A model generated the notes under the pieces. That model was not told the origin of the DNA. It ran no database searches and saw only the letters and a program-made list of their open reading frames with translations. Made by a program: the position numbers and the translations under genes. 37,000 nucleotides of DNA. Source: Fibrobacterota bacterium. Lineage in GTDB: Bacteria; Fibrobacterota; Chitinivibrionia; Chitinivibrionales; FEN-1185. Positions 25,345 through 32,314 of this stretch are shown piece by piece. The stretch spans positions 1 through 37,000 of the forward strand of contig PLWQ01000023.1 of the NCBI GenBank assembly GCA_003165595.1. The letters run 5' to 3'. Positions within the stretch are counted from its first letter, which is position 1. Every line of letters starts with the position of its first letter.

Positions 25345-25386
25345 AAAGGATGATTTTAAATTTTACAAATACAAATAAGGTCAACA

Positions 25387-25992
25387 ATGAAGAACATAGC
25401 TCTTGTAGGCGTGCTGTTTGTTTTGGCGTTATGGTTCAATTGTGCAAAGGGAAAAGCAATAGGCAATAAAAACATCACGCACCCAAGCGAGCCTGTAAGT
25501 CAAAGTAGTGGGGCAATTGAGGATTCATTAAAGAATCCTTACGACACCAAATGTGCAGACGGGGAATGCAGTACATTTGTGTTTTTAAAGAATGGTACCA
25601 GAATATTCGCAACTGAATATTCAAAGGAACCATCTTGCCGATTGGTATCGCAAAATTTGTTGAAAATATTAATGAGTTGTGGAAGCCCATGTAACTACAC
25701 ATTGTTTGTCAATTTAACGTCCGGAGCAATATCCATCCCATTTTTCATGGCGTTGGCAATCGATACATTGCATGAATATGTTGCATTTTGCGATACCAGC
25801 AAAATAAAAATAGCGGCAATATTTGATTCAGCCAAAGCGCCGATAGCCATTAATAGACCTTTTTCCCAAACTGCCACGATGTCGTCTGTAGTCGATACCG
25901 CAATATTTAGAAACAATGGACTTTTTGTTTTCCATTATTATGCGGGGAAGGATTTTGTCGGAACTTGGGACAGTCTTGAAATCACGTTCTAA
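25387..25992 (+). CDS. Exported cysteine-containing protein, unknown function
   Basis: This 201-residue protein begins 42 bp after the lipoprotein gene with a TAAGGT ribosome binding site. Its N-terminus is a signal-type segment (M-K-N-I-A-L-V-G-V-L-F-V-L-A-L-W-F-N-C); a Cys follows, but Asn at -1 is unusual for a lipobox. The mature part has six further Cys, including D-x-K-C-A-D-G-E-C and S-C-G-S-P-C, suggesting disulfides in the periplasm. No family is recognised. The position in an apparent operon with the transglycosylase makes a second immunity or accessory factor possible. Composition is AT-rich, as in the gene before it. Confidence 0.65.
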   Translation: MKNIALVGVLFVLALWFNCAKGKAIGNKNITHPSEPVSQSSGAIEDSLKNPYDTKCADGECSTFVFLKNGTRIFATEYSKEPSCRLVSQNLLKILMSCGSPCNYTLFVNLTSGAISIPFFMALAIDTLHEYVAFCDTSKIKIAAIFDSAKAPIAINRPFSQTATMSSVVDTAIFRNNGLFVFHYYAGKDFVGTWDSLEITF

Positions 25993-26021
25993 GAAGTTTT
26001 GAACACCGGGTGGAAGTCAAA

Positions 26022-26162
26022 ATGAGAATATCCGTTGTGTTGTTCCTTTACTTATTGCCGTTTGCAAAGCAGTTTTCATGGATAAAAGCGCAATTTATCT
26101 CACGGATTCAGGTTAAGAAGTCTTTGCGAAAAAATGGTGTCGGCTCTGCGACCATTAAATGA
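26022..26162 (+). CDS. Short ORF with signal-like N-terminus, probable remnant
   Basis: A 46-residue ORF starts 29 bp after the preceding stop, with TGGAAG as a weak ribosome binding site. The first 14 residues are hydrophobic (M-R-I-S-V-V-L-F-L-Y-L-L-P-F) and the rest is basic. It looks like the start of another exported protein cut short and joined to unrelated DNA. It may be a leftover of the same module. From 26163 to 26378 I see no gene. Confidence 0.3.
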   Translation: MRISVVLFLYLLPFAKQFSWIKAQFISRIQVKKSLRKNGVGSATIK

Positions 26163-26378
26163 AAATGCAATAGTTGTACTGTCGTTCCGATAATTGGCGT
26201 ATAGGTGCGACACAAATTGACTTGCACTATCGTTTGCCTTTGCGCAACAAAGGCTCGACAGGACACGACAAAATAGATGCATCAATGTATTTGGATTATC
26301 TCTTTGCCAGCCGCTCGGGTATCCGAGGTGCATGACTACGCTGCACCCGCTCAGCAAGCCAGAATTGAATTCAATTCG

Positions 26379-26420
26379 TCTTCTCCGTGCCCTCCGTGTC
26401 TCCGTGGTGAATCTTCTCTT
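26379..26420. repeat. Dispersed repeat at the 3' end of the GH16 gene
   Basis: CTTCTCCGTGCCCTCCGTG followed by TCTCCGTGGTGAATCTTCTC matches the terminal block of the repeats at 5664-5735 and 11416-11524. As there, it lies directly past the stop of a minus-strand gene. Confidence 0.75.
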
Positions 26421-26427
26421 GATCTGA

Positions 26428-27474
26428 TTATCGCCGCACCACAATCCGCTGCGCCACCACCCCAAACGCGCCTCGCACATTCACAAAATATGCACCCGGC
26501 GCAAGCTGTTCCGTTGGAACCGTCACAAATCGCGCAAAGCCTTTCCGGCAAAGGACCGCCTTGCCATTTACGGTTGCGACTTCCACCGAATAGGCCTGCT
26601 CGTCCGGAAGCTCAACCGAAAGCCGTGTTCCGCGAAGTGTGGCCGCCGCAGCAGGCGCGACCGCGCGCGGCGCAGGAGGGGCAGCGGCGGTAAGCGAAGG
26701 GTCCCAGTGGTAAACCCGGACGTAATCGACGATCAGGCTTTCGGGAAAGACGGTGGTGTTATCGCTGGCGCCGTCGAAATTGCCGCCCACGGCAAGATTA
26801 AAGATGAACCAGAAGTTATTGTCAAATGGCAGGTTCGGGTCACTCGCCTTGCGCAGGGTCCCGAAGTTCACACTGTCGCAAAACCAGCGTATCGAATCGG
26901 TGCTCCATTCGGCGGCATAAATGTGAAAACTGTCGTGAACGTTCCCGCTGGGTAATGTGTACTGGTTAAAGACGTCGAAACCCGGAAAGTGGTACGATCC
27001 GGACGTCCAGTTCGGCAGTCGTCCCCGTCCTTCCATTATGTCAAGTTCCCCGCATCCCGGCCATCCAACCGAGCTGAAATTGGAACCGAGCATCCAAAAC
27101 GCGGGCCACATTCCCTGGGTAATGGGAAGACGCATGCGCGCCTCCATGCGTCCATACACAAAGTTCCTTTTGTTCTCCGTATTGAGACGGCCGGAGGTGA
27201 TCCCGCCGTTATTCCGTGCAACGATGATCAGGCAGCCGTTCTTGACGAATATGTTGGAACTTGCCTGATCGTGTCCGCTTGTGTAATGCTCCTGTTCGCC
27301 ATTGTCCGGATTGTTGGATGGATCCACCGTCCAGTTACTCTCGTTGAGCGCGGTGCTGTCGAATTCGTCTGACCAGAACAGCTTCCATCCGCCCGCCATT
27401 GTATTTGTCAATATCACCGTTACAAGGAGCGCCGTGGTGCGCAAGGCAGTTCTCAAAGATGTCGGAAGATTCAT
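26428..27474 (-). CDS. Secreted GH16 beta-glucanase (laminarinase-like)
   Basis: GH16 enzymes of this type cleave beta-1,3 or mixed-linkage beta-glucans by a retaining mechanism. From the ATG at 27474 the protein has 348 residues: signal peptide (1-27), then the beta-jelly-roll catalytic domain to about 260. The catalytic signature G-E143-L-D145-I-M-E148-G is intact (nucleophile, auxiliary Asp, acid/base), preceded by W-P-A-F-W-M-L-G and F-V-Y-G-R-M-E-A-R-M. An A/P-rich linker leads to a C-terminal sorting-type tail (G-A-Y-F-V-N-V ... I-V-V-R-R). An upstream start at 27492 or 27498 is possible but weaker. The dispersed repeat begins just after the stop. Confidence 0.92.
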   Translation of the reverse strand: MNLPTSLRTALRTTALLVTVILTNTMAGGWKLFWSDEFDSTALNESNWTVDPSNNPDNGEQEHYTSGHDQASSNIFVKNGCLIIVARNNGGITSGRLNTENKRNFVYGRMEARMRLPITQGMWPAFWMLGSNFSSVGWPGCGELDIMEGRGRLPNWTSGSYHFPGFDVFNQYTLPSGNVHDSFHIYAAEWSTDSIRWFCDSVNFGTLRKASDPNLPFDNNFWFIFNLAVGGNFDGASDNTTVFPESLIVDYVRVYHWDPSLTAAAPPAPRAVAPAAAATLRGTRLSVELPDEQAYSVEVATVNGKAVLCRKGFARFVTVPTEQLAPGAYFVNVRGAFGVVAQRIVVRR

Positions 27475-27760
27475 TTCACCCGCCTTTTCCATTTTCAAAA
27501 GGGGTTAATCGCTTAGATTGGCAAGCAATGCTGCATCCTTGTAATTATAAGGATAAATGCCGCATTTTGCCCACATATCAGATAGATGACGCAAACTTTC
27601 TCAGATTCGCCGTCTTGCTAATCATTTCACAACCAATTTCACCAAAAGCGATAATAACCGAAAACCGTGGCCCTCAAAATACTATTTTTTCCGATCTGCG
27701 CCGGCTGAGACGGACCCGCCGGCAAACATGCGACGCACTCTTTAACAAAAGGGAAGAACA

Positions 27761-30265
27761 GTGAACATTTCGTACTCCCCTGAGGTTCGCCGGGAACTTG
27801 AACTGAGCTACCGCAGTTTGAACCTTTTTCGGCCCGCGCCCGCTTCCCGCTACGAAGAAGGGGCGATTTTGACATACGACATGGAGCCCGTTGCCGCGCA
27901 GGGCGCCCAAAAAAAATGCCGTGCCGAGGTGAGAGTGGAGCGTTTCGTGGGCGGCGGTTTTGCGGGTCAGGTGTATAAGGTGCGCGTCGAGAACCTGGGA
28001 CCGCAGGGACTGAAGGGCGTGGCCGTGGGCGGCGTGTACGCCTTGAAAATTCTCATACCGCCCTCGACATTCTCAAAATGGTTTCGCGATGCACTCTATG
28101 CGATCGGGTTCCAGGGAGCCTTTCAGCTCCAATGCAATCCGGCCGCAGCCCGAAGCGGCGCCCTGTGGCAGAAATTCATCCGCCGGGCGGCCCGCCTGAG
28201 GTTCGGCGACGAATCCTTTGTCAACGACGTCCATGGGACCTTTGCCGACAAAACGCTCGGCAGCATGGGAGAGATGAGCGATTGGATCGCCGGCCGCACC
28301 TGGCGGCTGGAGATTGACGAACGCATGGATCTCCTTGGCAGGTGGATGCGGGGCAAAAGGGTTGACGAACCGAAACTCGGATCGCCGGAGTTTCGCGGGA
28401 AGAAGCGGTTCATGGCCGATTTTGTCTCTCTATTGCACGGCATCGGCGCGCATGAATTTGCGCGGCAGTACGAATGGAGCACATGGAAGAGCCAGCCCAA
28501 CTGCCTCAAACGCCTCGAAACCGACAGCGATCCGGCCACCGGGCTTGTCGCGGTCGATTTCAGGTCGGGCCTGGTGCTCCTGCCCTTTTTGCCCATGAGC
28601 CCCGGCGACGTGGTGCTGATTCTTAAAGGGCTTGCCCGCGGAAGCATTGTCCAGTTCGACCGCGGCGACGTGAAGAAGCTCGAATCGTTCGTGGCATCCC
28701 ACCGGGAACAGTTCCGGGACATGGACGGCATGCTTGACGAACTCAAAGCCATGGAGGCAATCTATCGCGATTCGGTTGCGGATATCACGCACAACCACAT
28801 CCGCCTTCTTTTTAGCCCCAGCCTCTGGAAAACTATGCAAGACAGCGCAGTCACCGGGTGGAGCGTTAGGGGCTTGGTTGACACCGCAGGCGAGCAGGCG
28901 CTTCGAAAGAACAGCTTCAAACCCCTGCTCTTTAGCCTGGCCGGATGCGTTCCGGTTGCGGGGAAAATTGTCCGCCGCCTGTGGGCCCACCAGGGGTGGC
29001 GCCGCCACTACTGCCGGCTGGTGACAAACGGGAAATACCTTGGCGACGCGGTCAGGGGAAAGATGATTGAAAAGGCGGTCACATGGCACAGGGCGGGCCG
29101 TATTGATGAGCGAGAAACCAGGGCCGTTGCGTCGTCCTTCGGCCGTTTCACCCTCCATGCCTGCCTGTCGATCCTGCCTGCAGGTATCCACACATTCCTC
29201 ACCAATTGGGAATTCGCCAAGGACCGCGTCGACTACCTCTTTGTCCGCCCGTTTCGGCTCTTATTCAACAGCGCCGCGCGTGAGCAATGGCTTCTGGACA
29301 TGGTGCGTGAGGGCCGCGAGAAGCGGCAGATCAGCCAAGGCGATGCCGTGACGATCACGTCGCAGGTTCATGAGCCTTTCATTCAAAAGTACCTCAGGAG
29401 CCTTGCCGTCCACCTCTGTCTGATGCCCACCACCCATGTGGTGGCGATCGCCTTTGCCATCTGGTATGTCGTCACACACCCCGGCATGCCCCATGCGCAG
29501 GCCTGGGCGGTCGGCGCGGGCATCGTCGCGCTTTTCCAGGTGATCCCCATTTCCCCGGGATCGATCGCGCGGGGCCTGTACGTGCTCTATCTTGTCATCA
29601 GGGAGCGCAACATCAAGGACTACAACATCGCGCTCGTACTTGCCTTTTTCAAATATGTCGGGTACCTGGCTTTTCCCATTCAGATGGCATATCGTTACCC
29701 GGTTCTTGCCCGTTTTATGGCAGTGCATTGGGCCACGAGTGCGGTGCACATCGTGCCGGTGTTCGGCGAGTCCGGAGCGCTCTTGGAACATGGGGTGTTC
29801 GGTTTCTTTTACAACTGGCCATTGACAATTCGAAGCCGCCTTGTCCGCCGCCAGCAGCGGCGCGCTGCGCTGCCCGCCCGCCGCTGGCATATCGTCGCAT
29901 GGGCGATCGTCGGTGCGGCGGCGATGGGCGCAACAGAGTATCTTTTTCAGAACAAATTCCACGCTCTGCCCACGCTCAAGGACATGGCATTGCCGATGGT
30001 TCTTGTGCCATTCTTCACGGGCGCGGCTGTCACTTTGGGGTGCAGCGGTGCTTCGCTTCAGAAGCGCATTGTGTCGGCGGCGATCGCAGGCGTACTCATG
30101 GGAATTCTCGCGACAGGAACTTCCGTCTGCCTGGGCACGGTGCAGACAGGGGTCAATCACCTGCTTGTCGGTTTTATGTGGCGCGTATTCCTTTTCGCCC
30201 TCTTTGCCGCGATCAGCGCCATGTTGACGGAAGTATTCCTTCCGGACCGCGACGGCGTGCTGTGA
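27761..30265 (+). CDS. Kinase-like domain fused to multi-pass membrane region, unknown family
   Basis: A GTG start after AAAGGGAAGAA gives 834 residues. The N-terminal ~350 residues resemble a protein-kinase fold: glycine-rich loop V63-G-G-G-F-A-G-Q-V-Y-K, a VAIK-like lysine K96 (Y-A-L-K-I-L), and V-A-V-D-F-R-S-G near 263-270 at the DFG position. The catalytic-loop region (L-L-H-G-I-G-A-H-E-F, then S-T-W-K-S-Q-P-N) lacks a clear HRD aspartate, so it may be inactive or atypical. From about 450 to 834 there are roughly seven to ten hydrophobic segments, with P-I-S-P-G-S and F-G-E-S-G-A-L-L-E-H between them. I do not recognise the family. A membrane-sensing or lipid/glycan-related role would be speculation. 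It stands alone, 102 bp before parE. Confidence 0.6.
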   Translation: MNISYSPEVRRELELSYRSLNLFRPAPASRYEEGAILTYDMEPVAAQGAQKKCRAEVRVERFVGGGFAGQVYKVRVENLGPQGLKGVAVGGVYALKILIPPSTFSKWFRDALYAIGFQGAFQLQCNPAAARSGALWQKFIRRAARLRFGDESFVNDVHGTFADKTLGSMGEMSDWIAGRTWRLEIDERMDLLGRWMRGKRVDEPKLGSPEFRGKKRFMADFVSLLHGIGAHEFARQYEWSTWKSQPNCLKRLETDSDPATGLVAVDFRSGLVLLPFLPMSPGDVVLILKGLARGSIVQFDRGDVKKLESFVASHREQFRDMDGMLDELKAMEAIYRDSVADITHNHIRLLFSPSLWKTMQDSAVTGWSVRGLVDTAGEQALRKNSFKPLLFSLAGCVPVAGKIVRRLWAHQGWRRHYCRLVTNGKYLGDAVRGKMIEKAVTWHRAGRIDERETRAVASSFGRFTLHACLSILPAGIHTFLTNWEFAKDRVDYLFVRPFRLLFNSAAREQWLLDMVREGREKRQISQGDAVTITSQVHEPFIQKYLRSLAVHLCLMPTTHVVAIAFAIWYVVTHPGMPHAQAWAVGAGIVALFQVIPISPGSIARGLYVLYLVIRERNIKDYNIALVLAFFKYVGYLAFPIQMAYRYPVLARFMAVHWATSAVHIVPVFGESGALLEHGVFGFFYNWPLTIRSRLVRRQQRRAALPARRWHIVAWAIVGAAAMGATEYLFQNKFHALPTLKDMALPMVLVPFFTGAAVTLGCSGASLQKRIVSAAIAGVLMGILATGTSVCLGTVQTGVNHLLVGFMWRVFLFALFAAISAMLTEVFLPDRDGVL

Positions 30266-30367
30266 ACTTGCCTACAAACCAAATCGGGGTTTTTCCGCCT
30301 TTCCATTTATTATATTATTCATACAATCCCTAGTATAAACCTGGAAAGACACCACCACATATCATCT

Positions 30368-32173
30368 ATGTCCGATACACGACTCTCCATCCCCATTTAC
30401 GACGAAAAGACAATCAAGACCCTCAGTTCGCTCGAGCATATCCGTTTACGTCCAGGAATGTATATCGGACGCCTGGGCGACGGAACCAACCCCGACGACG
30501 GTATCTACATCCTGATCAAAGAAGTGATCGACAACGCGATTGACGAATTCATCATGGGGTACGGCAAGAAGATCGACATTGCCATCGAAGAGGGCATCGT
30601 TTCGGTCCGCGATTACGGCCGCGGGATTCCCCTGGGCAAGGTGATCGAATGCGTGTCGGTCATCAATACCGGCGCAAAATACAACGACGACGTATTCCAG
30701 TTCAGCGTCGGGCTCAACGGCGTGGGCACCAAGGCGGTCAACGGCATGTCGTCGCATTTCCGCGTCGCGTCGTTTCGCGACGGGGAGTTCTTCGAGGCGA
30801 CATTCTCAAAAGGAAAGCAGCTTTCAAAGCGCAAGGGAAACGTGAAGGGCGAGCACAACGGAACGCTTATCGAGTTCACGCCCGATGCGGAGCTGTTCGG
30901 CGAATTCGCGTTCAACTACGAATACGTGGAACGCCGGTTGTGGAACTACGCCTGCCTCAACACGGGCCTCAAGCTTCTCTTCAACAAGCAGACGTTCGAG
31001 TCGAAGAACGGCCTGCTGGATCTGCTCTCCAACGAAGTGGGCGAGGCAACGGTGTATCCCATCGGGCATTACAAGACCAAGTTCCTCGAATTCTCGTTTA
31101 CCCACACCGCAAGCTACGGCGAGACATACTTCTCGTTCGTGAACGGCCAGCTCACGAGTGACGGCGGCACGCACCTCTCGGCGTTCCGCGAGGGCATTCT
31201 CAAGGGGATCAACGAATTCTACAAGAAAGACTATTCGGGCCTCGACGTGCGCGAAGGCATGTCGGGCGCCATAGCGGTAAAGCTCAAGGCGCCTGTGTTT
31301 GAGAGCCAGACCAAGAACAAGCTCGGCAACACCGAGATCCGCGGCTGGGTCATCTCCGAAGTCAAGTCGGGCGTTGTTGATTATCTCCACAAGAACCCGG
31401 AGAGTGCCAAGGCGCTGGAGAACAAGATCGTTCAGAACGAGCACCTGCGCAAGGAACTCAGTGCGGTCAAGAAAGAAGCCAAGGAAGCGGCCCGGCGCAT
31501 TGAGATAAAAATCCCGTGCCTCAGGGACTGCAAGTGTCACCTGGGCGACGCAAAGCTCGGCGGGGATTCGACCATCTTCCTTACCGAAGGGCTGTCGGCA
31601 GCCGGATCGATCGTCTCGGCGCGCAACGTGCAGACCCAGGCGATATTCACGCTCAGGGGCAAGCCGGAAAACGTGTTCTCGCGCAACCGCGCCGCCATCT
31701 ATCAGAACGAAGAATTGTACAACCTGATGATGGCGCTCGGCATCGAGGAGACCATCGACACGCTCCGGTACAACCGTATCGTGATCGCCACCGACGCCGA
31801 CGTGGACGGGTTCCACATCCGCTACCTGCTCATGACGTTTTTCCTCACCTATTTCGAAGACCTGGTTTTGTCGAACCATCTTTACATACTGGAAACTCCG
31901 CTGTTTCGCGTGCGCAACGGCAAAGAAACGCGCTACTGCTACAGCGAAAAGGAACGTGATGCGGCGGTGAAGGATCTCCGGGGCGCGGAAGTGACGCGGT
32001 TCAAGGGGCTCGGCGAAATATCGCCGAGCGAATTCGGCCAGTTTATCGGCGAGAAGATCCGGCTGGTGGAAGTGAACGTCAAGTCCATCAAGAATGTCCC
32101 GGAGACGCTCGAGTTCTACATGGGCAAGAACACGCCGGAGCGCAAAGATTTCATCATGGAGAACTTGGTGTAA
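30368..32173 (+). CDS. parE: DNA topoisomerase IV subunit B (ParE, Bacteroidota-type)
   Basis: ParE supplies the ATPase and part of the cleavage core of topoisomerase IV, which decatenates daughter chromosomes. The 601-residue protein has the GHKL ATPase motifs E52-V-I-D-N56, D-Y-G-R-G-I-P and G-L-N-G-V-G-T-K-A-V-N, the transducer, and a TOPRIM domain with D476-A-D478-V-D480 and G-L-G-E. The opening H-I-R-L-R-P-G-M-Y-I-G-R-L-G-D-G is typical of Bacteroidota ParE. The first TOPRIM motif reads L-T-E407-G-L409-S where E-G-D-S is usual. It lies upstream of parC, separated by 141 bp that holds a strong palindrome. A GyrB assignment is less likely given length and neighbour. Confidence 0.9.
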   Translation: MSDTRLSIPIYDEKTIKTLSSLEHIRLRPGMYIGRLGDGTNPDDGIYILIKEVIDNAIDEFIMGYGKKIDIAIEEGIVSVRDYGRGIPLGKVIECVSVINTGAKYNDDVFQFSVGLNGVGTKAVNGMSSHFRVASFRDGEFFEATFSKGKQLSKRKGNVKGEHNGTLIEFTPDAELFGEFAFNYEYVERRLWNYACLNTGLKLLFNKQTFESKNGLLDLLSNEVGEATVYPIGHYKTKFLEFSFTHTASYGETYFSFVNGQLTSDGGTHLSAFREGILKGINEFYKKDYSGLDVREGMSGAIAVKLKAPVFESQTKNKLGNTEIRGWVISEVKSGVVDYLHKNPESAKALENKIVQNEHLRKELSAVKKEAKEAARRIEIKIPCLRDCKCHLGDAKLGGDSTIFLTEGLSAAGSIVSARNVQTQAIFTLRGKPENVFSRNRAAIYQNEELYNLMMALGIEETIDTLRYNRIVIATDADVDGFHIRYLLMTFFLTYFEDLVLSNHLYILETPLFRVRNGKETRYCYSEKERDAAVKDLRGAEVTRFKGLGEISPSEFGQFIGEKIRLVEVNVKSIKNVPETLEFYMGKNTPERKDFIMENLV

Positions 32174-32215
32174 TGGGCACGTTGTACGACTTGTTCTCCG
32201 CTGCAGCCGTTTTTT

Positions 32216-32273
32216 ACCTCACCCCCTTTCTCCCCCTCTCCTTGACAAGGAGAGGGGGTCAGGGGGGTGAGGT
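32216..32273 (+). repeat. Large GC-rich palindrome between parE and parC
   Basis: An outer arm pair (ACCTCACCCCCT with AGGGGGGTGAGGT) encloses a perfect 12-bp stem, CCCCCTCTCCTT with AAGGAGAGGGGG, around a GAC loop. It is related to the palindrome at 4319-4341. As RNA it would form a very stable hairpin between the two genes and could attenuate parC or stabilise the parE message. There is no downstream T tract. Confidence 0.75.
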
Positions 32274-32314
32274 GGAAACCGTCTCGAAAAACAATTTCTT
32301 CGAGGTGCCCTAAT

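Noticed and set aside
30824-31879. Long minus-strand ORF antisense to parE
   Set aside because: parE is unmistakable on the other strand; the shadow frame arises from GC-biased codons.
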